DNA of 64,000 nt from Chara braunii. Lineage: Eukaryota; Streptophyta; Charophyceae; Charales; Characeae. Positions 11,721 to 21,925 of this stretch are shown here, piece by piece. The notes below the pieces were generated by a model. That model saw only the letters and a program-made list of their open reading frames with translations. It searched no databases and had not been told where the DNA came from. The position numbers and the translations under genes were made by a program. Where the stretch lies: assembly GCA_003427395.1 (NCBI GenBank), contig BFEA01000006.1, positions 3,236,854-3,300,853 of the forward strand. Reading direction: 5' to 3'. Positions within the stretch are counted from its first letter, which is position 1, and each line of letters begins with the position of its first letter.

Positions 11721-12401
11721 TGTGGTACGGTGCGCTAATTTGGCGCTCGTCTTCTACCTATGCGGTACATGCACGCGGCCTGTTGGGCGAGCGACCGTGA
11801 GAGGTGTGTAGTGAGGAGGGCGAAGGCAAGTAGGCGACCTTGGAGAAAAGGGGTATTGCCAAGAAGGCTACTATGTGGTGAATATTGGGTGTTCGCAGTG
11901 TGATGAGAACTATGATGTGCAATTGATGCTGAGGTGGAACGACGGTAAAATGCTGGTTGTGCCGAACCAGCGATTGGTCATCACAATCGGCATCGGGTCA
12001 TCTGGTGAAAATATTTGTGGTTGGGGGCAGCTATTTTGAGGTGCGTTGCACCTAACCTTAACTACTCTCTTCGACACTTCTTACTGTGAGGATGTGTGTT
12101 ATGTGTTGAGAGTCCTCTCATGTGAGGAGTCGAGTGCGCTCAACCTTGAGAGTCGTCAGTGTTCACGTGGAGCATCTGGAAGGAGAGGGCGGTGCTATCT
12201 GAAGGGCCCTGGACGAAGCATTGGGTCACGGTCACCATGCCAACCCACCGGGAGTAGAGCACGTATGCTTTGCTGCTTTGTCCTTTGTCTGCTCACTGCG
12301 CTATAGAGGGGTTCTGAAGGCCAGGCCAGCCCTATGGGAAAGACGAGTACCGGACGTCTATAAATAAGTACCGGCAGGGACCTTCCATTGGCTGTGATCA
12401 T

Positions 12402-12435
12402 TGTCCTGTCTGCGACGTTAAATAATTCCTGAGGA
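12402..12435 (+). promoter_or_regulatory. Conserved Ty3 leader block
   Basis: A 34-bp block containing GCGACGTTAAATAATTC matches 48,391-48,424 with three pyrimidine transitions, although the LTRs of the two elements are unrelated. Both copies sit in the leader, upstream of gag. A role in packaging, dimerisation or transcription is possible but not shown. Confidence 0.5.
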
Positions 12436-12742
12436 CCAATCAGTCGGTGTAAGGCTCGCTGCACGCGATGATAAATATAGTGCAAGGCTGGCCAGCTCAG
12501 CAGGACTCAGGGCATAGGGGTGGGCCGTGTGCACATCTTTAGAAGTTTGGGAAAGATTCCACCTGCAAACAGCCAATCAAATGATTCTGTTTTTATTTTG
12601 ATTAGTTAGATGTACAACCATTAACATCTGATAGACAACATAGTTAGAATTGTTTCCTGTTCATTGTGCTTTCTGTTTGTGAACTAGTCATAGTCAAAAT
12701 AGTTTCGTTTGTAGGAATCTAAACTTACCTGTTGGACCCAAA

Positions 12743-13066
12743 TGTATATACTCTGCTTTAGCCACCAATTAATTAATTAATTATTCTAAATCGGTATGTG
12801 CATTATGATGCGGTAGGCATTTGAGTGATCTAGTGCAGATTGTGTATAGTTTTGTAGCTTATGAGCGAATGGGATACCACTAGCGCTGTCTCTTATACAC
12901 ATCTAGATGTGTATAAGAGACAGTGTATATACTCTGCTTTAGCCACCAATTAATTAATTAATTATTCTAAATCGGTATGTGCATTATGATGCGGTAGGCA
13001 TTTGAGTGATCTAGTGCAGATTGTGTATAGTTTTGTAGCTTATGAGCGAATGGGATACCACTAGCG
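12743..13066 (+). repeat. Perfect 143-bp duplication flanking an adapter (assembly artefact)
   Basis: 12,743-12,885 and 12,924-13,066 match at every base. They are separated only by the 38-bp transposase adapter at 12,886-12,923. Perfect identity inside an old, diverged element is not biological. A mate-pair junction read was assembled into the contig. The real leader should lack one copy plus the adapter. Confidence 0.93.
12886..12923. other. Tn5 mosaic-end (Nextera mate-pair junction) adapter contamination
   Basis: CTGTCTCTTATACACATCT (12,886-12,904) is followed immediately by its exact reverse complement (12,905-12,923). These are the 19-bp mosaic ends used by engineered Tn5, joined head to head as in the circularised mate-pair junction adapter. 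Confidence 0.97.
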
Positions 13067-15110
13067 AGGACGATAGGATCTTGCGATCGACTAGACGCCC
13101 GATAGCCCACTTGGCCTTTGGACCAGAGGGTGACAGGTTACTGTTCCGCCAGCTTAGGGAGAGGCAGCAGCAGCAGTGGAGAGCTAGGGCAGCAGAGGCC
13201 AGCAGGGCGTTTGCAAGCGAAGCCGCTGCTTCAGCTGCCATGGCAACTGCTGTGCAGCAGAGTTCCCAGGCCAGCAGTTCAGGGACCGTCGGGTCAATGA
13301 TTGCGCAGACCTCGAGCCAGTCCATTGGCGTTATGGCAAGCCAGCCAATAATGTTGACCCCTGAACAGGTCGCCGTACAGCAAGCACTGCAAGAGGCACA
13401 ACTAAAGAAGGCTCTAGGAGAGATAAAGGCAGAGAAGGAAAGAATGACCCGTAGAAGAGTCGGGTTAGAGCGGAGACAAGAGGACGTTAGTGAGTTAGAG
13501 GGGATGGATTTGACATGCATGGATGATGATGTGAGGACCCTGCGTGCCGTCCTGCTAGATGTAGTAGAAATGCAAGACCACCAGACGAGTCTCTTACAGG
13601 ATATCCAGCAGAGTCTGGCTGTATTGGTTGGGCGAGCGCAGGCAGCCCCATCGCCGTCCGGGCCCGGTGCCTGGCTCGTTGTACATCCTCCTCCTTTTGT
13701 CCCACCGGTGACTGGGGTATCCCCATATGTCTCTCTAGCATCGGTCCAAGCCGCTTCCCTAGGTATGTCGCAAACAGGAGGTTCTCAGCAGGTCCTGGTG
13801 TGCAGGTTCCTGTACAGTCGGTGTATTCCTTACCTCCGTCGCAGGTTGCCGTAATCTGGCAGCCTGCTGTCTCGCAGCCTGCACAGTCGCAGGTTACACA
13901 ACCCCAGCAGCAGCTAGTGCAGCAGCCTAGACCCCAAGGTCCACAGCCTGGGGTGGGATAGGTTCCGGGACAAACCTAGTGGGTTCCAAAGACTGCCATC
14001 GCCTCTCCCAAACCTTTTTTAGGGGACAAGAGGGTCGAAGACCTCGACACATGGTTGAGGTCAGTGCCAGTTTATGTCAAGTGTAAATTGACCTTGCCGC
14101 TCGAGGAAATGCTTGTGGCTGCCTCCTATTTAGAGGGGAGTGCAGCAAGATGGTTGAGTGGTTTAGTGCAGTTACAGGGATACGATCATGACTTCCACGC
14201 TTGGGCAGTCAACCAGAAACTGAATGACTTCCTCAAGCTGGTGGAAGATAGGTGGCATGATCCTCAGGAGGCTCAAAAGGCCACTGATGCGATCCTGACT
14301 CTGAACAACAGGCAGTTCAAGTCAGTAAGGGAGGCCACGGACGCAGTAGAGCGTCTGATCTGTGTTCCTGGAGTGCGCTACGACCCCCAGGTTTTACTCA
14401 CCTCATACTTGAGATGTTTTCCTTTGCCTCTTAGGAATCAGTTGGCAGGTGAGGCCAACATCAATATGCACAATTTCCCCTCGTTCAGCAAGAAGGCCCT
14501 AGACCTAGAAGCAAAGATAGGGCATGGACATACACCCACGATGAACAGAAGGAAGAAGTCGCTGCCTCCCAACTGGAAGGCGAAGGGCCGCATCATGTTC
14601 GTCGATAACGATGGTTCTACCATCGAGTTAAAAGACGACTTCGAGGCGGGAGTGGGTTCAAAGGCAGACAGGGGGTGGAGTAGTCGCTGCTTCAATACAA
14701 AAGGTAAGGCGACCGTAGACGCCGTGGAGGCTCCCGATCTAGGAGTCAAGTTGACCCTAACGCCTCCATGGGAGAAAGTGGGTCTTAGTGAGGACGTGTG
14801 GAGAGACCGATATACCCGACAGGCTTGTATCCGTTGTGGCCAATATGGCCATAACCAGTTCAAGTGTCGTAACACAAAGGTAACCGAAAAGATCCCGCCT
14901 ACGATGGGGCAGGCGTTGGGAGCCTCCGCTCCTATAGGTAGCGATGTAGCCTGCAGTTTTGGCATTGCTCCGGGAAACACGTTAGGCCAGTTGTTCCTGC
15001 TAGGGTCGGGGTGGTGGAAAAACCCTCACCATCTCGAGAGATGGCCCAAGCTACTGGCTCCGTTGTCGTTCCGCAAACACATTCAGACCAATCGAGCCTC
15101 TGTTCGATGA
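13042..15110 (+). pseudogene. gag of element B, frameshifted
   Basis: The first ORF (13,042-13,854) encodes a long N-terminal region with a coiled-coil stretch rich in Arg, Glu, Lys and Gln (about 13,370-13,500). It is followed by a Gln/Pro-rich stretch in another frame. The second ORF (14,055-15,110) carries the capsid-like retrotransposon-gag domain, from LTLPLEEMLVAASYLEGSAA to LLTSYLRCFPLPLRNQL. It also holds a zinc knuckle with CX2CX4HX4C spacing (CIRCGQYGHNQFKC) near 14,826. Gag packages element RNA into cytoplasmic particles. The frame break between the two ORFs and stops around 13,960 make this copy inactive. The start codon lies inside the second copy of the artefactual duplication. 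Confidence 0.85.
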
Positions 15111-15186
15111 ATGTGTTAGAGTCCTCAGAGGAGCTAGAGGAGGAGTGGTCTAAATCAGACCCACTAGCTTCGTGGACGGCATTGGC

Positions 15187-18100
15187 TAAAGCCCCTAAGA
15201 GTGAGATGTTCATCGACGAGGTGGTCATCGGCGGCCGCAAGGCCGGGGCCTATTATGACCATTGCTCGACACGGAACTTCATTAGTTGTGCGTGCTTTGA
15301 AAGGCTGCGCTTATAGGGGCAAGTGCAGCGTCTGAGTCGATCTATGGAGTCGACCTGTGCCAACAAACAGCGCATGGTAGTCAATGACTACCTCAAAGAC
15401 ATTGAGTGTCTTTTCCCGTACGCGGGAGGGGAACTAAGACATCGCGTCTCGTTCCTAGTCAGCGATGATCTCCCAATGGACATTCTGTTGGGTATGTACT
15501 ATCTTTCAGTTGCACAACCCCAATTTGACTGGGACCGAAAAGTGGTCAAGCACACTTTGCCAGGTGGGGGAACCGCCATATTACGGAACCGCCATATTAA
15601 GTACGTTCAAGGCTAGTAGTCTGATCGAGTCCTACGGATGCATGTGTGAGGCCGTGTTCTATAATTATTATAAGCAAAATCCGGAGGAGGGTATGTATCT
15701 AGTTTATGTCTCTGCAGCAGGCGAGCCGGTGAAAATGCCGCAAGAGATGAGGGAGTTGTCGCTAAATACCCTGATCTATTTGAAGAGCCGAAAGGGGTTG
15801 TTGAGAGGGAGGTCGTCCATGGGATAGAGATTATCCCAGGGTCTAGTATTTTGAAGGGTAGGATCTATCGGATGTCTCCAAGCGAGCTTGATTAGCTTCG
15901 CCGATAGCTTAAGGAATTGGATCCGGCGGAGTGTCTCCCCTTATGGATCTCCTGTCTTATTTGTACCGAAGAAGGGGGGAACTTTGAGGATGTGCAACAA
16001 TGCCATCTCTGTCAAGAACCGAGAGCCCCTAGACCGAGTGCAACGGTGTCGGTACTTCAGTAAGATAGATCTGAAGTCCAGGTACCATTAGATTGCAATA
16101 CGTCCTGATGATCAACACAAAACCGCTTTTCAGACCAGGTATGGTTTGTACGAGTTTGTGGTGATGCCTTTCGGCCTTTGCAATGCTCCTGGTAGCTTTC
16201 AGCATGCAATGAACCGGATCTTTCACGACTGCCTGGACAAGTTTGTCATCGTGTACCTCAATGACATACTTATCTTCAGTAGGACTGTCGAGGAGCACAT
16301 TGGTCATTAAGACAAAGTCCTTAGTCTCCTTCGACAGCACAAGTTCAAGATTGACGGCGAGAAGTGCGAGTTTGGCCGCACCCGTATCTTGTACTTGGGT
16401 CATGAGATTTCCGCAGAGGGATTGAAGCCAGATGAGGCGAAGGTGGCCAGCATTCGTGACTGGCCGCGGCCTCAGTCTGTGACTGAGATGAGGTCCTTGG
16501 GGATGACCGACTACTACTGCAACGTCGTCAAGAACTATAGTATAGTGGCCGCCCCTTTCACGGACTTGACCCGCCTTGACAACCCATGGGAGTGGACAGA
16601 CAGGTGTGAGACTGCTTTCAGACATTTGAAGCATGCTCTGACACACTATGAGGTCTTGAAACTTCCTGATCCTGACAAGCCGTTTATAGTTACCACGGAT
16701 GCTAGCCAACATGGCATAGGCGTCGTGCTCACGCAGTAGGAGGGGCCAAAGTTGAGGCCTGTTGAGTACATGTCCAAAAAGATGCCCTCTCAGAAGTTGG
16801 CTAAGTCTACCTATAGAAGGAGCTCTATGCGATCTATAAAGCGCTAACCCATTGGAGGCATTACCTCCTTGGGCGGTTTTTCTACATCAGGAATGATCAT
16901 CAGACCTTGAAGTGGATGAGAACCCATCCTGTGCTCTCTGATGCGCTGAAACGCTGGATCGAAGTCATTGAGCAGTATAACTTCGAGCCCCAGTACCTCA
17001 AAGGTGAGTACAACAAAGCTACTGATGCGCCGTCACGTAGGCCAGATTTCTCCGGTGCGTTGATCACCGAATTCGGGATTGCGGACGATTTTACGCGCTC
17101 TTTGGTGGAAGCCTATCGCGAGGACCCATTTATGGCTGAGATCATACGCAGACTCAAGACGAAGGTCAAAACGACTCCTGCTGAGTTTGAGTTGGTCAAC
17201 GACCTACTATTCCTTGAGAAGGCTGGGAATAAACGTCTGTGTGTGCCTAACCGTGAGTCTTTGCGTAGTTTATTTTTAGGTGAGTGTCATGATGCCACAG
17301 GACATTTTGGGTGTAAGAAGACTGCGGCCAATTTGCTGCAGCAGTTCTGGTGGCCCACGATGATGAGAGATGCCAAGTTGTATGTGGAGACTTGTCAAGT
17401 ATGTGAGAGGGAGAAGCCACGTACACAGGCCCCTTTCGGGCTTCTTAAGCCCCTTCCGATTCCGGAAAGGCCCGGTGAGAGCCTGCCCATGGATTTCATG
17501 GACACATTGGTCACCGACAAGAGTGGAATGAGACACATATTTGTCATTGTGGATAGGTTTAGTAAATATGCTAGATTAGTGGCAATGCCTGAAACAGCGA
17601 AAACGGAGTATGTGATTAGACTCTTCAAGGAGAACTGGGTCAGGGACTTTGGGCTTCCTACGTCTATTGTTAGCGACAGGGATGTCAAATCACAACTGAG
17701 TTGGGGAAGGCTGCAGCTGCAGAACAGGGTACACAGTTGCAGATGACCTCCGGGAACCACCCAGAGGCAAATGGCCAAGCAGAGCCAACTGAACCGCGCT
17801 GTAAAGCACCTGTTGCGGCACTACATCAAGCCCAATCAGATGGACTGGGATGAGAAACTTGCTCTCATCGCCAGCATGTACAACAACGATGTGCGCAGCG
17901 CCACTAGGGTGAGCCCTAACAGTCTGCCACTGACTTTCAAGCCTAGACTACCACTGGACTTCCTATTACCTGAGAACCAGCCGACTGCTGCACCTGGTAC
18001 CTTAGAGTCTGCCTATCGATATGAACAACTGATGCAGCAGGCGGTAGAACAAATGCACACGGCACAGGCGGTGATGATAGAGTCTGAGAATAAGCACCGC

Positions 18101-18603
18101 CGCCCATCTACATTCCAGGTAGGGGATAGAGTCTGGGTTAAGTCCTCAGAACTGGGTCAGGAGCAGGGATTTCCCACAAGCTCATGCCACAGTACTTTGG
18201 ACCCTGGGAGGTTCTAGATATTGTTGGGGATGATCCGGATGGGCCTTCATATGTAGTTCAGATCCCTGGTCACCTTCGCACTTACCCAGTCTTCCACGTC
18301 TCCAAGCTTGCACCTTTCAGGGAAACTGACCAGTTCCGTTCTCGTCGCTCAATGCTGCCCCCAACCATGGATGGAGATGTCGACATCAACGACATAGTGG
18401 ATCACAGAGAAATGCCAGTTCCAAGACCTATAGGCAGGGGTTGTCCTCCGAAACCGAAGCTGCAGTATCGCATTCGGTTCAGACATCACACTGATCCCAA
18501 GGAGGATAGATGGTTTACACGGGAGGAACTGATGCAGACCGCCCCACAAGTGGTTGCCCACTACGAGAAGTTACTACAGAAAGGAAAGTGCCAGATTGAA
18601 TGA
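15187..18603 (+). pseudogene. pol of element B: protease, RT, RNase H, integrase, chromodomain-like tail
   Basis: Protease (about 15,190-15,610) has DHCST where retropepsins read DSGAT, then DILLGMYYL. RT (about 15,860-16,600) shows [31 protein letters not shown] and VIVYLNDIL; the second catalytic Asp is Asn. RNase H follows (VTTDASQHGIGVVLTQ). Integrase (17,2xx-17,750) has the HHCC finger (ECHDATGHFG, CQVCER), the first Asp (FVIVDRFSKY) and the second (SDRD). The region with the catalytic Glu (HPEANGQ) lies out of frame. The final ORF (18,184-18,603) carries a chromodomain-like tail with RWFTREELMQTAP. Multiple in-frame stops and frameshifts are present. Confidence 0.88.
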
Positions 18604-18627
18604 ACTTCTCAGAGGACTAGCGAAGTA

Positions 18628-18639
18628 TGGAGGAGGGAA
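18628..18639 (+). other. Polypurine tract of element B
   Basis: A GGAGGAGGGAA-like purine run lies directly before the 3' LTR, where plus-strand synthesis is primed in LTR retrotransposons. Confidence 0.7.
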
Positions 18640-19543
18640 TGCGAGGCATAAGGCCTCGATATGCCCTACAGGGCCTTATTTTCAGTACAGTCGGCCGCCC
18701 TAAGTGAAGGCAGGCTCGACCGAGGCCTACAGGCCATTTTTGGGTCACCACGCAACTGGGGAAATTCAGGCAGTTGCACAGCGCCAGTTGGTTAAGAGCG
18801 CCCAGGCCCAGGCTGGCCCTTACGAATGTAGCTGAGGGAGGCTTGGGCCAGATTCGCAACGTGGACCGAACACAGACTGCGGGCAGTTGGACACAGCCAA
18901 CCACCACAGGCCCAGGACCTGTTTTGTTTGGACTGGGGCGCAGCCTCTTTCGGCCTACCGGAAGCCTCTAGGCAGGGGCCCAGCGCAGCCAGGCTGCACA
19001 CAAGCAGGCAGGTCAATTCCATTTAGGAAAGTGCCTGCCCACGCATTCGACATTCGGGCACTGGCTGCATGCTGCGCAAGCGCTGCTGCGCTAGCGCTGG
19101 CCAGCGCTCACGAGCTCACGGGCGAGCTGGAAGGAGCAGGCAGCCATAGCCGAGCTGCGCTGCTGTATGCTCGATGGGAAGCATGGTGGTCCTTGGGTGC
19201 ATGTGGCAACTGTGAGTTGGGGATCGAGGTTATGAGTGATACGAGGGACATACCTGGTGCTTGAGGCGAACGGCATTGGCCGAGATCTGCTTGTACTTCG
19301 GGGAGCTCTTGACAACATCAGCGACATTGTAGATTAGGCTAGATAGGATCTGCCATCTGTTGTCCGGGCGCCGAGCGCCAGATCGGATATCGACATTGGT
19401 TCTTNGTTGATGATGATGAGACTATTCCAGCATTGTCAATTATGAGCTTTTGCTGTGCTCTTATTTGGTGGAACTCCTGATGCAATTTTGTTATTGGTTC
19501 GAGGTCGCGACTATCAGGTCTCATGTGTATGATGCTGTTTGCA
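18640..19543 (+). repeat. 3' LTR of element B
   Basis: It starts TGCGAGGCATAAGG and aligns with 10,784-11,705. It ends at TTTGCA. About 33 bp present before the terminal CA in the 5' LTR are missing, apparently a deletion. There is one undetermined base at 19,404. Confidence 0.88.
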
Positions 19544-19588
19544 AATGCATGATTCAGAATTTATAAAATAACGAATGAACGTGAAATT

Positions 19589-19912
19589 TTTCAGTTGCTG
19601 CCTAGGCTACCAGAGTCGCTCGGGTGCACTTGCCCGGCCGGACCAAAAAAAATAAAGTTAAAAATAAAAAAACATGTTTTTAATTTTTTTTTAATAATTT
19701 AATTTGGTTGAGAATTTCGATGTGACCCTGAGGCAAAAGTTGTTCAGTTTACTCTTTTGCATAGCTTAGTTTTTTTTGCAGATTGTTTCGATTTGTTCTT
19801 GTATTTTTATTTTTGCTGGGACCCACTTTGGCCCTTGCACGGCTGGGCTGCCCGGGAAAGCAAGGTCACCCGGGCGGCCCGACTGGTAGCCTAGGTTGCT
19901 GCGCAATTTCAA
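19589..19912. mobile_element. Possible foldback/MITE-like element
   Basis: CCTAGGCTACCAG at 19,601-19,613 is mirrored by CTGGTAGCCTAGG at 19,883-19,895. The similarity extends outward (TTGCTG, ATTTTTCA) and inward (GGGTG/CACCC). The interior is AT-rich with homopolymer runs and no ORF. No clear target duplication is seen. Confidence 0.4.
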
Positions 19913-19932
19913 AATTTGTGAAACTCTCCAAA

Positions 19933-20956
19933 AACAGTAACCGGCTCCATATGCCTCATCGAATGTCTAGGGCCTTGCCAGGCCGCGACCCCAGTCTCAG
20001 GCCGTGAGGCACGAAGGGGTAAAGGACCCCTCTGAAGTGGCTCCAGGGCCTGAGCGCCCGAGACCCAAGCGTCGAGTTTGTATGCACCCAGCCCAGGCCG
20101 CCGGTCAGACACACTTGTTTGTATGCAGGTACCAAGGCAGTATTCGGACCAAGTGGAAGTCTGCAATTGTACGCAATCCAGGCCCTCGGCTGCGATTCAA
20201 TCTGAGCCATCATGGGTGGGAGACCTGAGGCAGGTCAATCCGGTCCAACGCTACATAAGACCCTGCCTCCAGGGAGTTAACATTCAGTCTTGCTATGCTA
20301 CCTTGACGCTGGCTTGACGCTAGCTGGAAGCTGGCTGGACGCTGGCTTGACGCTGGCTTGATGCTGACACGGTGGATGACAACGCGAGACTGCTGCTGCA
20401 CGCTGGCGCCTTCCTGCTTAGGCGTCAGCCTATGCTGACGTGGCGCAAGGCCATGCTGTCTTCGACATTGTTGATGTGGCACAGGCCACTCTGTCTTCGT
20501 TGCTGACGTGGCATTCCCACACTATCTACATTCCTGAGTTGGACGCGACAAGGAGGGAGATCCGGATCTGTGGATAATTGAGAGAGAACGAGATACTTAC
20601 CTATGGTTGATGTCGGTACTGGCCGCTGTTGAACGTCTTCACAGGAGAATTGTGCCATGTGGCACTTTTGATGTGATATGACCTGCCAGACTCGTTATTG
20701 GACACTGATACTGATGTGGAGGAGAGAGGGAAGACCGAAGAAGGAGAGGGTATTGTTGCGCTGCTATTTCTGTGGTCATTGATGGTTACGTCTTCCACCC
20801 TCTAATCTATCTATGCCCCCCTCTCCTCTCTTCGTCTATTTGTTACCAAATATTGTATCACAGATCACATTCACGATTATTTGGATACATTATTCATAAC
20901 TTAGATTTCTTGTACTTCCACATTTGATGAGTATCTTCCAGACTGGGTTCATTACA
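19933..20956 (+). repeat. First LTR of element C
   Basis: It aligns with 24,883-25,944 from CAGTAAC to TTACA. The initial TG is AA here, by mutation or slight truncation. It contains a short minisatellite of GCTGGCTTGAC-like units (20,305-20,370) and TGACGTGGC motifs. Confidence 0.85.
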
Positions 20957-20959
20957 ATT

Positions 20960-20971
20960 TGGTATCGGAGC
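20960..20971 (+). other. Primer-binding site of element C
   Basis: TGGTATCGGAGC lies 3 nt after the LTR end, the same arrangement as in element B. It differs by one base from the usual initiator Met-tRNA site. Confidence 0.78.
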
Positions 20972-21925
20972 TTACCTTCGTCGCGAGCTGCTGTCAGGCG
21001 CTAGGTGGCGCCCAGGTAAGTGGGAGGTGCCGCTCGTGATAGGACAGAAATGTCAGAAACGTGTTTATTAACGCGCGCGATTATTATCGCAAGACTAGAC
21101 ATTGACTTCCACGCGCGTGCACACTCCCTTGAAGATGATAACGTGGACATTTTGAAGCCAACAACATTGCTTACTTAGCGCTTTGTTGCTGACCTGGCGA
21201 TCAGACATCGGTGAGAGCATCGTTGGCTTGAGGCTGACGTGACATTGGAAGAGAGAGAGAAAGAGAGTGGGATACCAGGAGTGCTGACGTGGCATGCTGC
21301 CTACGAGGCATGGCGCAGGCAAGGTATTGTTTGACGTGGTGCCTGTGTCGCGACTTACCTGCTGACGTGGCGGTCCACACTCCAACGGTACTTTGATCTG
21401 ACGTGGCATACCAGTGGTGGATGAGTTAACAACTCGTGCATTGCTGACGTGGCATCCCACCTGAAGGCCTTGCTGGCCCTTGACGTTGACGTGGCACATG
21501 TGTTGCGTTAGCATTCCAAGGGTGACACGTGGCAGATTTTGTGCGTTGTCGTGGGTGAGGAGTTGATACTTGCACTTGTGTGCTGACAGGCGGTACAGCT
21601 TCGCGATTTGCTATAGTGCCACGCGTTGGCCCTTGTGTCTGGGCGCATTGGTCTCTGCAGAGGGTGCAACCGAAGAGGAAAGAATGCTGACAATTGATTG
21701 TTGTTGTTGTGTTGGCTGGCTTACTCACTTGTCTTGGCAGTTTTGTGGTTGCCGGGCATACTCACCTGTGCTGTTGTGTCTTGATCACACGGTCGTGGCT
21801 GCGGTAGCTGTACACTCATTAGGACATCATCATACATAGGACAGACAACATAAGTTAGAGGTAGAAGTAAATTGAAATTTCTTCCTTCATTAGTTGTTGT
21901 TTATTTTATTTTTTTGTAGTAGGCT
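20972..21925 (+). promoter_or_regulatory. Leader of element C with repeated TGACGTGGC motifs
   Basis: TGACGTGG recurs here, for example near 21,284, 21,334, 21,362, 21,399, 21,444 and 21,483, with further copies in the LTR at about 20,437 and 20,503. The reverse complement GCCACGTCA is a C-box/G-box hybrid, a classic plant bZIP site. The same array continues in the second copy (25,960-26,710). No ORF is convincing. Confidence 0.55.

Larger units (their letters stand above)
11721..13041 (+). other. Leader of element B
   Basis: Untranslated region between the primer-binding site and gag. It holds a TATAAATA at about 12,359 and a block at 12,402-12,435 that is nearly identical to 48,391-48,424 in element E. 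AATTAATTAATTAATTA at about 12,767 is AT-rich. Positions 12,743-12,923 are duplicated by the adapter chimera. No gene is seen. Confidence 0.6.
10784..19543 (+). mobile_element. Full-length Ty3-type LTR retrotransposon 'B', defective
   Basis: Two related LTRs (10,784-11,705 and 18,640-19,543) bracket a primer-binding site, leader, gag, protease, RT, RNase H, integrase and a chromodomain-like tail, then a purine tract (18,628-18,639). This is the Ty3 domain order. AATG precedes the 5' LTR (10,780-10,783) and follows the 3' LTR (19,544-19,547), giving a possible 4-bp target duplication. gag and pol carry many stops and frameshifts, and the RT box reads YLND rather than YLDD. A 181-bp segment in the leader is an assembly artefact (see 12,743-13,066). 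Confidence 0.9.

Noticed and set aside
12886-12923. Palindrome as a natural transposon end or attachment site
   Set aside because: It matches the engineered Tn5 mosaic ends exactly and joins a perfect duplication, so it is a library artefact.
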